Notes: generated by a model from the letters alone, not told the origin. A DNA stretch of 15,929 nucleotides from Sulfuriferula sp. (GCA_027311185.1 DAICZK010000021.1:1-15929); one strand, 5' to 3'; shown: positions 1-8,443, counted from the stretch's first letter. Made by a program: numbers and translations.

Positions 1-10
1 AGATAAAGGT

Positions 11-81
11 GGGCTGACGAACATATAAGCGTTACGATGCGGGTGTCGAATCCGTGTTACATAACGCAGGAGGGTCAGCCC
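11..81. repeat. Two-step inverted repeat (71 bp) at the truncated end of the IS remnant
   Basis: The outer arms gggctgac (11-18) and gtcagccc (74-81) are perfect reverse complements. Inside them gcgtta (29-34) pairs with taacgc (62-67). The bulges are 10 bases on the left and 6 on the right, and the apical loop is 27 bases. The structure lies where recognisable transposase sequence begins, so it could mark the junction that removed the 5' part of the IS. No reading frame is needed to explain it. It could also be a chance hairpin; the 8-bp arms are short. Confidence 0.4.
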
Positions 82-795
82 AAATGAATCATATCAAGAG
101 ACGAGGGATAGCGGGACAAGTCAAACGTTTTTGCGTAGTACGCCAGCATCAACTGCGGCATACTGAGTTTCATCTGGGCAAACAACTGAGCGTGAAAGAT
201 CATGTTGTGGCATGGGAACGTCCCAAATGTCCTGCCTGGATGGATACGGAAAGCTACGCGACCATGCCGAAAACTTTTGTTCTACGGGAAACGCAAGTCG
301 TGGGGTTGACCTTGGTGACGAGTCTGATAGAAACAGAGCAGGTCAGTAAACAGGAATTACTGACCCTCTACCGCACCCGTTGGCAAAGAGAATTGGACTT
401 GCGTTCGACCAAGACGGTGATGCAAATGGAAATCCTGCGCTGCAAAAGCCCCGATATGGTACAGAAAGAAATCGCAGTTTATTTGCTCGCTTACAATTTG
501 GTACGCGCGGTGATGGCTCAAGCGGCGTTTCTCGGCCAGCGCTGCCGCGCCAATTGAGCTTCAAAGCAGCGTTGCAACTGATTCGTGCCTGCGAACAAAG
601 CTTGCGGCATGCGCCGCAAAGGCGGCAAGTGCTCCGCCCGGCATATCTCCTGGCAGGCGCGCTCAATTGCGCTTACCACTCCGGCCGAACCGGGTCGAGC
701 CGCGCGCGGTCAAGCGACGACCCAAACCCTGCGCACGGCTGACGCAGCCTCGGCATAAACTCAAGGACGCACTCTTAAACCCGATCTTTTCATAA
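54..795 (+). pseudogene. IS4-family transposase, 5'-truncated and frameshifted
   Basis: The translated remains match the C-terminal part of IS4-group DDE transposases. The IS4 signature Y-x2-R-x3-E-x6-K is intact in YRTRWQRELDLRSTK (about 369-413), so the third catalytic acidic residue of the DDE triad is present. The N-terminal part with the first two Asp residues is missing: recognisable homology begins around the segment VVRQHQLRH. The first frame (54-557) ends at an early TGA. Homology then continues in a second frame (ALPRQLSFKAALQ, about 545-660). It then moves to a third frame (RPNRVEPRAVKRRPKP, about 664-795), which closes at TAA 793-795. Two frameshifts plus truncation make this a dead copy. 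The left limit is uncertain because the first ~30 codons do not resemble the family. What matches is my memory of family consensus, not a search. Confidence 0.82.
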
Positions 796-940
796 ATTGG
801 CGCGCGCCCTCGCTGGTCTTTTGTTTCGTATGAAGCTTTTGTTCAGTTGGCGGTATGAATAACTACACCGCGCCTTCACAAAAGCTCCCTACAAAACAAA
901 ATCCTGCGCGATCATCACGCGAATTTATGAAAAGATCGGG
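780..940. mobile_element. 161-bp imperfect palindrome with 19-bp perfect terminal inverted repeats (IS end or MITE-like)
   Basis: cccgatcttttcataaatt occupies 780-798 and its exact reverse complement occupies 922-940. The symmetry continues inward in diverged form: a ttttgttt...agcttttgt segment at 820-845 mirrors one at 880-900, and cggt (851-854) pairs with accg (867-870) around a centre at 860. The transposase stop codon (793-795) lies inside the left terminal repeat, so the left arm is very probably the right end of the IS. The mirrored arm would be a second, oppositely oriented copy of the same end, or a hairpin native to this IS family. No coding sequence is seen inside. Confidence 0.7.
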
Positions 941-942
941 CT

Positions 943-971
943 AAGGATGGCGTCTGCCTGATTCCATCCTT
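943..971 (+). terminator. Terminator-like stem-loop downstream of the IS remnant
   Basis: aaggatgg (943-950) and ccatcctt (964-971) form a perfect 8-bp stem around a 13-base loop. A pyrimidine-rich tail follows (tattcccctttg), but it is not a clean T-run. It could insulate ruvC from transcription entering through the IS. The long loop and imperfect tail keep confidence low. Confidence 0.35.
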
Positions 972-1126
972 TATTCCCCTTTGTTGGGCATGGACGCGGG
1001 ATCAAATCCGGTGGCAGGCAAAGTTAAGCTGCAAACTGGCCGCTGATTATAGCAAACTGTTGAAATAAGGGCGAAGATAGTCCGGAAACAGGTAAAATGG
1101 TCGGGTTGAGGAAACAGGTCTAACCC
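972..1126 (+). other. Leader region upstream of ruvC
   Basis: This non-coding stretch should contain the promoter of the ruvC-led gene series if the IS remnant does not supply it. A TTGAAA at 1060-1065 and a TAAAAT at 1093-1098 are visible but 27 bases apart, too far for a standard sigma-70 promoter. A gagga at 1108-1112 is the nearest Shine-Dalgarno-like sequence, 14 bases before the ruvC ATG and so poorly spaced. I see no convincing promoter. Confidence 0.4.
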
Positions 1127-1645
1127 ATGCGTATTCTAGGTATTGATCCGGGTTTGCGAATTACCGGGTTCGGCATTATCGACTGGCTGGGTCAGCGCCC
1201 GGTTTATGTCGGCAGCGGCTGCATCAAAAGCGGCGAGGGCGACTTGCCGCAGCGTCTGGGAGTGATATTATCGGGGTTGCAGGAGGTGATTGCGTCCTAT
1301 CAGCCGCAGCAGGTGGCGATAGAGAAGGTATTCGTCAACGTCAATCCGCAGTCGACGTTGCTGCTCGGGCAAGCGCGCGGCGCGGCGATCTGCGCGGCGG
1401 TGCTGCAGGCACTGCCGGTGGCGGAATACACCGCGCTGCAAGTGAAGCAGGCTGTGGTGGGTAACGGACATGCGGTCAAGGAACAGGTGCAGGAGATGGT
1501 CAAGCGACTGCTGAATCTGTCGGCTCTGCCGGGCAGCGATGCGGCCGATGCGCTGGCGTGCGCGCTCTGTCACGCGCATGGCGGGCAGGGGATGGGGGCG
1601 CTGGCGACGGCGGGTTATCGCGTTAAAAACGGGCGGCTGGTTTGA
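1127..1645 (+). CDS. ruvC: Crossover junction endodeoxyribonuclease RuvC
   Basis: This is the Holliday junction resolvase that nicks two symmetric strands in the RuvABC complex during recombinational repair. At 172 residues it is the usual length. The four acidic catalytic residues fall at the positions known from E. coli: D7 (in GIDPG), E66 (in AIEKVF), D138 and D141 (in SDAADALA). The ATG start is supported by the N-terminal [16 protein letters not shown], which aligns with the family start. It is first in the gene series, 38 bp before ruvA, and follows IS debris. In many betaproteobacteria a yebC-type gene precedes ruvC; it is not seen here within 1.1 kb. Confidence 0.97.
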   Translation: MRILGIDPGLRITGFGIIDWLGQRPVYVGSGCIKSGEGDLPQRLGVILSGLQEVIASYQPQQVAIEKVFVNVNPQSTLLLGQARGAAICAAVLQALPVAEYTALQVKQAVVGNGHAVKEQVQEMVKRLLNLSALPGSDAADALACALCHAHGGQGMGALATAGYRVKNGRLV

Positions 1646-1683
1646 GCGGCGGCGAGGAAATATCTCGAAATGACAGGTAAGGC

Positions 1684-2262
1684 ATGATAGGTAAAATCAG
1701 TGGCACTCTGCTGGAAAAACATCCGCCGCAAATCCTGGTTGATGTGGCGGGAGTGGGGTATGAGATCGACGTGCCGATGAGCACTTTTTATCATTTGCCC
1801 GGCCTGGCCCAGCCAGTGAGTCTGTATACGCATTTTCTGGTGCGCGAAGACGCGCAGTTGTTATACGGATTCGGCACCCACGCCGAGCGCGTCACGTTTC
1901 GTCAGTTGATCAAAATTACCGGCGTTGGCGCCAAGATGGCGCTTGCGCTGCTGTCGGGGCTGGATACGGCGGAACTGGCGCAGGCCGTGGCGATGCAAAA
2001 TATTGCGCAACTGACCAAAATTCCCGGCATAGGCAAAAAGACCGCCGAGCGTCTGCTGCTCGAACTCAAAGGCAAGCTGACGGATACGCCGGTGACGGGC
2101 GCGCCCGCTGCGCCAGTCGTTGCCGGCGACGACGTGCTCAATGCCTTGCTCGGTCTGGGATACAACGAGCGCGAAGCGAGCGGCGCGGTGCGCCAGATCG
2201 TGGTTGGCGCGAGCGTGGAAGAGGGCATACGCGCCGCGCTGAAATGGTTGTCCCGATCATGA
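1684..2262 (+). CDS. ruvA: Holliday junction branch migration complex subunit RuvA
   Basis: RuvA is the tetrameric DNA-binding subunit that holds the four-way junction and recruits RuvB. The 192 residues show the expected order. An OB-fold N-terminal domain runs over about residues 1-63 ([12 protein letters not shown] start). Two helix-hairpin-helix motifs follow, ITGVGAKMA (78-86) and IPGIGKKTA (113-121). An Ala/Pro-rich flexible linker covers about 133-147. A C-terminal RuvB-contacting domain covers about 148-190 and contains [12 protein letters not shown]. Its TGA (2260-2262) overlaps the ruvB ATG (2259-2261) by four bases (ATGA), indicating translational coupling that would keep the two subunits in ratio. 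Confidence 0.97.
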   Translation: MIGKISGTLLEKHPPQILVDVAGVGYEIDVPMSTFYHLPGLAQPVSLYTHFLVREDAQLLYGFGTHAERVTFRQLIKITGVGAKMALALLSGLDTAELAQAVAMQNIAQLTKIPGIGKKTAERLLLELKGKLTDTPVTGAPAAPVVAGDDVLNALLGLGYNEREASGAVRQIVVGASVEEGIRAALKWLSRS

Positions 2263-3296
2263 TAGAAATCGACCGCCTGATCGAGCCGGCCGCGCAGAAT
2301 GCGGTCGAAGAACAGATCGAACGTGCGTTGCGCCCCAAGCAACTGTCCGAATATATCGGGCAGGAAAAAGCGCGCGGGCAACTCTCGATCTTTATCGAGG
2401 CGGCATGCAAGCGCCGCGAGGCGCTGGATCACGTCCTGCTGTTCGGGCCGCCGGGCCTGGGCAAGACCACGCTGGCGCATATCGTGGCGCGCGAAATGGG
2501 CGTAAACCTGCGTCAGACTTCGGGGCCGGTGCTGGAACGCGCAGGCGACCTGGCGGCGCTGCTGACCAATCTCGAACCCAACGATGTTTTATTCATCGAC
2601 GAAATACATCGGCTAAGCCCGGTGGTGGAGGAGATTCTTTATCCGGCGCTGGAGGATTTCCAGCTCGACATCATGATCGGCGAAGGTCCTTCTGCGCGTT
2701 CGGTCAAGCTCGATTTGCCGCCTTTCACGCTGGTGGGTGCGACCACCCGGGCTGGGATGCTGACCAATCCGTTGCTCGATCGCTTCGGTATCGTGGCGCG
2801 ACTGGAGTTTTATACCGCCGAAGAACTGACGCGCATTGTGCAGCGTTCGGCGCAGCTGCTGAAAATGACGATGGCAGACGAAGGCGCGTTTGAAATCGCC
2901 CGCCGTTCGCGTGGTACGCCGCGCGTCGCCAACCGGCTGTTGCGGCGTGTGCGCGATTATGCCGAAGTGCGTGCTGATGGAGTCGTAACGCGCACGGTGG
3001 CGGATGACGCTTTGCTCATGCTCGATGTCGACCATGCCGGACTCGACCTTATGGACCGCAAGCTGTTGGCGGCGGTGCTGGAGAAATTCGACGGCGGCCC
3101 GGTCGGTCTCGACAACCTCGCGGCGGCCATAGGCGAGGCGCGCGATACCATAGAAGACGTGCTGGAGCCGTATCTGATCCAGCAAGGTTACTTGCAGCGC
3201 ACGCCGCGCGGTCGCATGGCGACCTGGATGGCATATCGGCATTTTGGCCTGGCCGTGCCGGGCAAAACGGATTTATGGAGCGAACCGGGTGCCTGA
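2259..3296 (+). CDS. ruvB: Holliday junction branch migration DNA helicase RuvB
   Basis: RuvB is the hexameric AAA+ motor that pumps DNA through the RuvA-bound junction. Numbered from this start (345 aa), Walker A is GPPGLGKTT (63-71), Walker B is LFIDEIH (111-117), and sensor 1 lies in GATTRAG. The arginine finger region is in PLLDRFG, and sensor 2 is in [14 protein letters not shown] winged-helix C-terminal domain follows, ending near [14 protein letters not shown] chose ATG 2259 over the in-frame ATG 2244 because MIEIDRLI matches the family N-terminus (E. coli begins MIEADRLI) and gives the ATGA overlap with ruvA. The 3' end overlaps the ybgC start by eight bases. Confidence 0.97.
   Translation: MIEIDRLIEPAAQNAVEEQIERALRPKQLSEYIGQEKARGQLSIFIEAACKRREALDHVLLFGPPGLGKTTLAHIVAREMGVNLRQTSGPVLERAGDLAALLTNLEPNDVLFIDEIHRLSPVVEEILYPALEDFQLDIMIGEGPSARSVKLDLPPFTLVGATTRAGMLTNPLLDRFGIVARLEFYTAEELTRIVQRSAQLLKMTMADEGAFEIARRSRGTPRVANRLLRRVRDYAEVRADGVVTRTVADDALLMLDVDHAGLDLMDRKLLAAVLEKFDGGPVGLDNLAAAIGEARDTIEDVLEPYLIQQGYLQRTPRGRMATWMAYRHFGLAVPGKTDLWSEPGA
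3277..3280 (+). promoter_or_regulatory. Shine-Dalgarno sequence that fixes the ybgC start
   Basis: ggag inside the 3' end of ruvB lies eight bases before the GTG at 3289. It supports that GTG over the upstream in-frame ATG at 3244, which would add 15 residues with no family similarity. Confidence 0.55.
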
Positions 3297-3702
3297 AAAT
3301 GAATTTGTGTGGGGAGTGCGAGTCTATTACGAAGACACCGATGCGGCAGGCGTCGTTTATTACGCCAATTACCTGAAATTCATGGAGCGTGCGCGCACTG
3401 AGTGGTTGCGCGTACTGGGCATGGATCAGACTACGATGCGCGACGAATGCGGCGTGGTGTTCGCGGTGCGGCAGGCCGAAATCAGTTACCTTAAGCCTGC
3501 GCGGTTTGACGACTATCTACAGGTGCGCACGGGCATCAAACGCCTCACCGCCGCGCGGATTCGTTTTTCGCAGCAGATAGTGCGGGATTGTCTGCTCGCC
3601 AAGAGCGAGGTGGAAATCGTCTGTGTCAACGCAATGACATTTAAACCGGTTAAAATACCGGATCATATATTGCAATTACTGGAAAAAATAACGTGGATAT
3701 AG
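3289..3702 (+). CDS. ybgC: Tol-Pal-associated acyl-CoA thioesterase YbgC
   Basis: YbgC is a hotdog-fold thioesterase of the 4-hydroxybenzoyl-CoA thioesterase family. It is cytoplasmic, hydrolyses acyl-CoA, and is encoded at the head of tol-pal operons. The family signature [16 protein letters not shown] is near the N-terminus with the catalytic Asp in EDTD, followed by [10 protein letters not shown]. From GTG 3289 the protein has 137 residues, close to the 134 of E. coli. The upstream ATG 3244 lies wholly within ruvB coding sequence and lacks support. The stop codon overlaps the GTG of tolQ by ten bases. How its activity serves the Tol machine is not settled for the family; phospholipid metabolism is the usual proposal. 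Confidence 0.93.
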   Translation: MPENEFVWGVRVYYEDTDAAGVVYYANYLKFMERARTEWLRVLGMDQTTMRDECGVVFAVRQAEISYLKPARFDDYLQVRTGIKRLTAARIRFSQQIVRDCLLAKSEVEIVCVNAMTFKPVKIPDHILQLLEKITWI

Positions 3703-4382
3703 GCGTAACGCAAGATTTGTCGGTGCTGGCGCTGGTGACGACGGCCAGCGTAGGCGTGAAAATGGTTATGGGAGTGCTGCTGGTCGCATCGTTCGTATCC
3801 TGGTGGCATATTTTTTTAAAATGGTTTGATCTCAGGCGCGCCAATAAAATGGCCGTTGCGTTCGAGCAGGCTTTCTGGAACGGCGCAGACCTGAACCAGC
3901 TCTATCAGGGCATTACTCGTGAGCGTGAACGCAACGGCGAGATGGAGCGGATTTTCGAAGCGGGATTCCGCGAGTTCATGAAACTCAAAAACCAGCCTGG
4001 GACCGATGCGGCAGCTATGACGGAGAGCGCGCGGCGCGCTATGCGGGCCGCCTATCAGCGTGAAATGGATGCGCTGGAATCGCACGTGTCGTTTCTGGCG
4101 ACGGTCGGGTCGGTGAGCGTTTATGTCGGTCTGTTCGGCACGGTGTGGGGCATTATGAACGCATTCAGAAGTCTGGCCAATGTCGCACAAACCACGCTGG
4201 CGAACATCGGGCCAGGCATAGCGGAGGCGTTGGTGACGACGGCAATGGGGCTGTTCGCCGCGATACCTGCGGTCATAGCCTATAACCATTACACGCACGA
4301 CATTGACCGGCTGGCCAATCGCTTCGACAGCTTTATAGAGGAATTTTCCAATATCCTGCAACGTCAAGCGCACAAAAAATGA
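3693..4382 (+). CDS. tolQ: Tol-Pal system inner-membrane proton-channel subunit TolQ
   Basis: TolQ is the MotA/ExbB/TolQ-family protein that, with TolR, harvests the proton-motive force to energise TolA. The 229 residues show three membrane segments: about 18-42 ([20 protein letters not shown]), about 134-158 ([20 protein letters not shown]) and about 174-196 ([20 protein letters not shown]). A cytoplasmic loop rich in charged helix lies between the first two. The [13 protein letters not shown] stretch is typical of the family. The start is GTG, overlapping ybgC by ten bases with no strong Shine-Dalgarno sequence, so expression probably depends on coupling. The tail ends in AHKK, and the stop shares an ATGA with tolR. 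Confidence 0.97.
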   Translation: MDIGVTQDLSVLALVTTASVGVKMVMGVLLVASFVSWWHIFLKWFDLRRANKMAVAFEQAFWNGADLNQLYQGITRERERNGEMERIFEAGFREFMKLKNQPGTDAAAMTESARRAMRAAYQREMDALESHVSFLATVGSVSVYVGLFGTVWGIMNAFRSLANVAQTTLANIGPGIAEALVTTAMGLFAAIPAVIAYNHYTHDIDRLANRFDSFIEEFSNILQRQAHKK

Positions 4383-4798
4383 ATACTCGTCGTCCTCGCA
4401 AACAATTGGCGCAAATCAACGTCGTACCTTACATCGATGTGATGTTGGTGTTGCTGGTGATTTTCATGGTGACGGCCCCCATGATCAATCCTGGCGAGGT
4501 GGATTTGCCCAGCGTGGCGAAAACGCAGACGGTCGCCTTGCAACCCTTGCAGGTCACGCTCCATGCGGACGGGCAGATACTGGTACACGATCTGGCGCAC
4601 CATACGGATGAGCACAGTGTCACGCAAAGCGAACTGTCGGCGTTGATCCGGCAAAAGCAGATCGACGATCCGGATCAGCCGGTGGTGATTGCCGCCGATA
4701 AAAAGGTGCGCTACGAGAAAGTCATGAAGATAATGAGCCTGATGCAACAAAACCAGGTGAAACGCGTTGGCCTGCTCGCGGCGGCGGAGGGGCGCTGA
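4379..4798 (+). CDS. tolR: Tol-Pal system inner-membrane subunit TolR
   Basis: TolR is the single-span ExbD/TolR-family partner of TolQ. The 139 residues have a short basic N-terminus ([10 protein letters not shown]), one membrane helix (about 16-34), and a periplasmic domain ending in a [20 protein letters not shown] segment that fits the family's dimerising region. The helix carries the conserved proton-carrying Asp at D20 in [10 protein letters not shown], equivalent to D23 of E. coli TolR. The start ATG overlaps the tolQ stop by four bases, and the next gene begins immediately after the TGA. Confidence 0.97.
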   Translation: MNTRRPRKQLAQINVVPYIDVMLVLLVIFMVTAPMINPGEVDLPSVAKTQTVALQPLQVTLHADGQILVHDLAHHTDEHSVTQSELSALIRQKQIDDPDQPVVIAADKKVRYEKVMKIMSLMQQNQVKRVGLLAAAEGR

Positions 4799-5704
4799 AT
4801 GCGGTCAGGCAACCCTGCCCCCAGACGCGGATTGGCCGCCGCTTTGACGGCGCTGGTGCATTTGTTGTTTTTTGCACTGATCGCCTATAGCGTGAACTGG
4901 AAAACACACGCGCCTGAACCGGTGATGGTCGAGCTCTGGCAGCCACCCGCTCCCGTTCCCGCCGCTCCGCCGACCCCGTTGCCTCCAGAAAAGGTCACCC
5001 AGACGGAGCCGCCCAAGGCCGAACCGGTAATGCCCAATCCGGACATTGCGCTGGAGGAACAAAAACGCAAACTGGCCGCGCAACAGGCGCGGCAGGCCGA
5101 ATTGCTGGCGCAACAGCAGGCGGAAGCCGAAAAGCTCGCGGCAAAGCAAAAGAAAGCGCAGGAAAAACAACTGGCGGCACAGCAACTGGCGGCGCAGAAA
5201 TTGGCTGACCAGCAGGTGGCGGAGCAGAAACTGGCGGCACAACAGTTGGCAAAGAAAAAACTGGCGGCGCAGAAAAAAATTCTGCAACAGAAAAAACAGG
5301 CGGCGTTACGCCAGATGGTGGAGCAGCAGACGCGGGCCGAATTCAGCAGCGAGTCGGCACGCGCGCTCAACAGCAGCCGTCAGGCGGCGCTGGCCAGCCG
5401 GCAATCGGCCGAGCAGGCGCAGATGAGCAAGGAGTATCAGGATAAAATCAAGGCTAAAATCCGCGGTAAAATTATTCTGCCCGAAGGCTTGCAAGGCAAC
5501 CCGCACGCCGAAATCGATGTCTCGGTATTGCCGAGCGGCGATGTGACGGACGTTAAATTGACGCATTCCAGCGGTCAACCGGCTTACGATGAAGCCGTCG
5601 AACGTGCTATTCTGAAAGCTTCGCCGCTACCCATGCCGCCCAACCCGGCAGTGGCGCAACAATTCAGGAATCTGGATTTGACGTTTTCCCCCAATGAAAA
5701 TTAA
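4799..5704 (+). CDS. tolA: Tol-Pal system trans-envelope protein TolA
   Basis: TolA transmits force from TolQ/TolR across the periplasm to TolB and Pal. Its 301 residues show domain I, a single N-terminal membrane helix (about 12-33), then VELWQP and a Pro-rich hinge (48-80). Domain II is a long Ala/Gln/Lys-rich helix (about 84-205). Domain III is compact and C-terminal (about 213-300), with the TonB/TolA-like IDVSVLPSGDVTDVKLTHSSG. The whole protein has no cysteine, so domain III lacks the disulfide known in the E. coli protein. ggagg at 4786-4790, eight bases before the ATG, is a strong Shine-Dalgarno sequence. The stop is 36 bp before tolB. Confidence 0.95.
   Translation: MRSGNPAPRRGLAAALTALVHLLFFALIAYSVNWKTHAPEPVMVELWQPPAPVPAAPPTPLPPEKVTQTEPPKAEPVMPNPDIALEEQKRKLAAQQARQAELLAQQQAEAEKLAAKQKKAQEKQLAAQQLAAQKLADQQVAEQKLAAQQLAKKKLAAQKKILQQKKQAALRQMVEQQTRAEFSSESARALNSSRQAALASRQSAEQAQMSKEYQDKIKAKIRGKIILPEGLQGNPHAEIDVSVLPSGDVTDVKLTHSSGQPAYDEAVERAILKASPLPMPPNPAVAQQFRNLDLTFSPNEN
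5048..5308 (+). repeat. Degenerate in-frame repeats encoding TolA domain II
   Basis: The segment codes for recurrent KLAAQQ/QLAAQQ/KLAAQK units (six recognisable copies around residues 91-159), reflected in repeated ctggcggc-gcagcaa DNA. It is expected for the TolA helical rod, and such repeats are prone to length variation between strains by slippage or recombination. Confidence 0.6.
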
Positions 5705-5723
5705 CGCCGGAAACACAGTCGAC

Positions 5724-5744
5724 ATGGTATACAGAATGTTATGA
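5724..5744 (+). other. Possible six-codon minicistron coupled to tolB
   Basis: An ATG at 5724 opens MVYRML and stops at TGA 5742-5744, overlapping the tolB ATG (5741-5743) in an ATGA. tolB has no good Shine-Dalgarno sequence of its own, so a ribosome finishing this minicistron could restart there. The minicistron's own ribosome site is weak (ccgga, about 12 bases upstream), and a match this short could be chance. Confidence 0.25.
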
Positions 5745-7027
5745 ATCAAAAATTAGCGATGTGCATTTTGAAAATGCGATGGGCGTTTGTTCTGTTCTTG
5801 TTGCTTCCGTTCTGGGCCCAGGCCGCCATGACGATAGATATTACCGGCGGCGCGCAAAGCAAGATACCGGTCGCCGTCGCGCCATTTGCCGGCGCAGGCG
5901 CGACGTATCAGCTGATCACCGATGTGGTCGGCGCCGATTTGCTGCGCAGCGGTGAATTGAGCCTGGTGGACGTCTCCGACCTTAATCCTCCGTTGAGCGA
6001 CCCGGCCGATCCGCGTTTTTCCGTCGCGCGTCAGCGCGGCGCCGAAGCGGTGGTTCTGGGTACGGTGACGCCACTCGCCAGCGGCCAGATACAAGTGAGT
6101 TTCAGGTTAATGGATGCAGTCAAGCAAACACAGCTGGCCGGCTACAGCTATACCGCCGATGCCAGCGAGTTGCGGGCGGTTGCGCACAAGATAGCCGATG
6201 TCGTCTACGAGAAACTGATTGGCGTGCCCGGCATATTTTCCAGCCACATCGCTTACGTGATCGAGCAGGGCAAACACTACAGCCTGCAGATTGCCGACGC
6301 GGATGGCCAGAATGTACATTCCGTTCTCAAATCGATAGAGCCTATCATTTCGCCGGCCTGGTCGTCCGACGGCCGCCAGATTGCCTACGTATCGTTCGAG
6401 AAGAACAAGCCTATCGTTTACGTGCAGTCGCTCACCACCGGCAAGCGTCATATCGTGGCGAATTTCAAGGGCAGCAACAGCGCGCCGTCCTGGTCGCCCG
6501 ACGGCAGCAAGCTTGCTGTCGTATTGACGCGCGACAGCGGTTCGCAGATCTATGAGATCAATGCGGACGGATCGGGGTTGAAGCGACTGACTTTCGATGG
6601 CGGTATCGATACCGAACCCGACTGGAGCCCGGATGGGCAGTCCTTGTTGTTTACTTCCGACCGCGGCGGCAGCCCGCAGATCTACCAGATGCCCGCCGGC
6701 GGTGGCCGGGCCAAACGGCTGACGTTCGAGGGTGACTATAATGTGTCGCCGGCGTGGAGTCCGGATGGTAAAAGCTTCGCCTTCGTTCAGCGCAACGCGG
6801 GCCACTTCCATATTGCCGTGATGGATCTCGCCACCGGACAGGTGCAAGTGCTGACCCACGGCGGTTCCGACGAATCGCCGAGCTTCGCATCGAACGGCAA
6901 AATGATCGTTTATGCGACGCGAATGAATGGGCGCGGCGTGCTGGCGCTGGTGTCGTCCGACGGAAAAACGCAAGTGCATCTGTCGGATGTCGCGGGGAAT
7001 TTGCGCGAACCGGCGTGGGGACGGTGA
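5741..7027 (+). CDS. tolB: Tol-Pal system periplasmic beta-propeller protein TolB
   Basis: TolB is periplasmic and switches between TolA and Pal. A signal peptide ends at a plausible AQA cleavage site (residues 26-28). The mature start AMTIDITGG corresponds to the N-terminal TolA-binding strand. The N-terminal domain includes [12 protein letters not shown] and [10 protein letters not shown]. Then comes a propeller of WD40-like PD40 repeats over about 205-428, with five recognisable blades of the type [14 protein letters not shown] (also [25 protein letters not shown] and a weaker SPSFASNG). Length is 428 residues, usual for the family. Starts at 5759 or 5774 would shorten the positively charged N-terminus and have no better ribosome site. 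Confidence 0.96.
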   Translation: MNQKLAMCILKMRWAFVLFLLLPFWAQAAMTIDITGGAQSKIPVAVAPFAGAGATYQLITDVVGADLLRSGELSLVDVSDLNPPLSDPADPRFSVARQRGAEAVVLGTVTPLASGQIQVSFRLMDAVKQTQLAGYSYTADASELRAVAHKIADVVYEKLIGVPGIFSSHIAYVIEQGKHYSLQIADADGQNVHSVLKSIEPIISPAWSSDGRQIAYVSFEKNKPIVYVQSLTTGKRHIVANFKGSNSAPSWSPDGSKLAVVLTRDSGSQIYEINADGSGLKRLTFDGGIDTEPDWSPDGQSLLFTSDRGGSPQIYQMPAGGGRAKRLTFEGDYNVSPAWSPDGKSFAFVQRNAGHFHIAVMDLATGQVQVLTHGGSDESPSFASNGKMIVYATRMNGRGVLALVSSDGKTQVHLSDVAGNLREPAWGR

Positions 7028-7090
7028 TGCCCGCGCTGGTGCATCCGGGCAGTAAATGAAATGTGTTCTGTAATTAATTTTATTAAAATC

Positions 7091-7096
7091 AAGGAG
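7091..7096 (+). promoter_or_regulatory. Strong Shine-Dalgarno sequence of pal
   Basis: aaggag lies six bases before the pal ATG. It is the best ribosome site in the series and fits the high abundance of Pal relative to the other Tol proteins. The 75-bp tolB-pal gap also has an AT-rich stretch (7063-7088) that could hold a promoter, but no clear -35/-10 pair is visible. Confidence 0.55.
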
Positions 7097-7102
7097 TTGT
7101 AA

Positions 7103-7660
7103 ATGAAAAAAACGATATTGGGTCTGGTCATCGTAGGTTTGCTGGCCGGTTGCTCCACAGCGGAAAAAAAACCGGCGCCCGTCGTCAACATGTCTCAACC
7201 GGATGCGGCGGCTCGCGCCGCTGCTGCCGCCAAGGCTGCCGCCGATCGAGCAGCAGCCGAAGCCGCCGCGCTCAAACAGGCAACCATGGGCAGCGAGGCG
7301 AACCCGGCCAATGCGGAGTCCGACCTGTTCAAGCACAGTATTTATTTCGATTACAACCAATACAGCGTGAAAGACGAGTATCAGTCTGTTCTGGAAGCGG
7401 ACGCCAACTATCTGAACGCGCACACCGCATTAAAGGTCACGTTGCAGGGTAACACCGATGATCGCGGCAGTGCCGAATACAACCTCGCGCTGGGTCAGCG
7501 TCGTGCTGACGCTGTGCGCAAAGCGCTTAATCTGTTGGGTGTATCGCAAGCGCAAATGGAAGCGATCAGCTTTGGCAAGGAAAAACCTCGCGCAACGGGT
7601 GACGATGACGCCGCGCGTGCTGAAAATCGTCGTGTTGACATCGTTCCTCAGGGCGAGTAA
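7103..7660 (+). CDS. pal: Peptidoglycan-associated lipoprotein Pal
   Basis: Pal anchors the outer membrane to peptidoglycan. MKKTILGLVIVGLLAGC ends in the lipobox LAGC, making C17 the lipidated cysteine. S18 at position +2 is not Asp, so outer-membrane sorting is expected. An unusually Ala-rich linker (34-60, AARAAAAAKAAADRAAAEAAA) is likely helical. The OmpA-like domain (about 76-183) has the peptidoglycan-binding signature NTDDRGSAEYNLALGQRRA (117-135), where Asp and Arg residues contact diaminopimelate. Length is 185 residues. It lies between tolB and cpoB, with a six-base gap to the latter. Confidence 0.97.
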   Translation: MKKTILGLVIVGLLAGCSTAEKKPAPVVNMSQPDAAARAAAAAKAAADRAAAEAAALKQATMGSEANPANAESDLFKHSIYFDYNQYSVKDEYQSVLEADANYLNAHTALKVTLQGNTDDRGSAEYNLALGQRRADAVRKALNLLGVSQAQMEAISFGKEKPRATGDDDAARAENRRVDIVPQGE

Positions 7661-7666
7661 CGGGTT

Positions 7667-8443
7667 ATGAAAATCAAGTCTGTTTCGCGTTTGATGCTGG
7701 GTTTGATGTGGCTGGGCGCCGTGGCGTCGGCGCATGCCATGGACGATGATACGGCGCGTCGCCTGGCCGAAATGGAGCAGCAGATGGGCGCCATGAGCCA
7801 GCGCCTGAACACGCTGGAGGCGCAACAGCCGCAAGCTTCGGCGCTGCTTAACCTGCAGGCGCAAATCGACGCGCTCAAGGCCGAGGTGACCGATTTGCAC
7901 GGGCAACTGGACGTGCAGTCGCACGACCTGGAGGCCACGCAAAAACGCCAGACCGACTTGTATCAGGACGTGGATACCCGCTTGCGCGCCTTGAGTCATA
8001 GCGATGCGGCGGCAACACCAACCGATGCGGCGACAACGCCGCCGGTAGCGTCCAATACGCCCGATAACGGCGCTGAAGCGCAAAGTTATCAGGCCGCGCT
8101 CAGCCTGTTCAAGCAGGGCAATTACACGGCCGCCATCGGCGGTTTTCGTAAATTCGTCAAAACCTATCCCGGCAGCAATCTGGTGCCGTCCGCACAGTAC
8201 TGGATAGGCAACGCCTATTTTTCCGTCGGCGATTTCAAAACCGCGCTGCTGACTCAGCAGAAGCTGGTTAAAATGTACCCGACCAGTCCTAAAGTGCCGG
8301 ATGCCATGCTCAACATTTCAAGCGCGCAATTCGAGCTCGGCGATCTTTCCGCGGCGCGTCAGACTCTGCAAGCCATCATTGCCAAATATCCCTCGGCGCC
8401 CGCCACGGACCTGGCGCGGAAACGGCTGGAACTGCTGCAGTGA
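7667..8443 (+). CDS. cpoB: Cell division coordinator CpoB (YbgF)
   Basis: CpoB is the periplasmic TolA-binding protein that links Tol-Pal constriction to peptidoglycan synthesis. A signal peptide ends near AHA (residues 22-24). A heptad-rich coiled coil follows (about 28-108), of the kind that trimerises. A Thr/Pro/Ala linker covers about 111-137. TPR repeats follow at about 138-257 (SYQAALSLFKQGNYTAAI, PSAQYWIGNAYFSVGDFKTA, PDAMLNISSAQFELGDLSAA). Length is 258 residues, as in the family. The TGA shares a GTGA with the queE start. Confidence 0.94.
   Translation: MKIKSVSRLMLGLMWLGAVASAHAMDDDTARRLAEMEQQMGAMSQRLNTLEAQQPQASALLNLQAQIDALKAEVTDLHGQLDVQSHDLEATQKRQTDLYQDVDTRLRALSHSDAAATPTDAATTPPVASNTPDNGAEAQSYQAALSLFKQGNYTAAIGGFRKFVKTYPGSNLVPSAQYWIGNAYFSVGDFKTALLTQQKLVKMYPTSPKVPDAMLNISSAQFELGDLSAARQTLQAIIAKYPSAPATDLARKRLELLQ

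Noticed and set aside
2244..2258. Upstream ATG for ruvB
   Set aside because: It adds MVVPI, which is not part of the family N-terminus; the ATG at 2259 matches MIExDRLI and the ATGA coupling.
5069..5280. Possible CRISPR-like or tandem repeat array
   Set aside because: The repeats are in-frame codons for the Ala/Gln/Lys-rich TolA helix and have no regular spacer structure.
7028..7051. tgcccg/cgggca hairpin after the tolB stop
   Set aside because: Six-base stem with a 12-base loop and no T-run next to it; not convincing as a terminator between tolB and pal.
6107..7423. A 438-codon open frame on the minus strand opposite tolB and pal
   Set aside because: It lies antisense to two well-recognised genes, its translation has no recognisable domain, and long antisense frames are common in GC-rich genes with strong codon bias.
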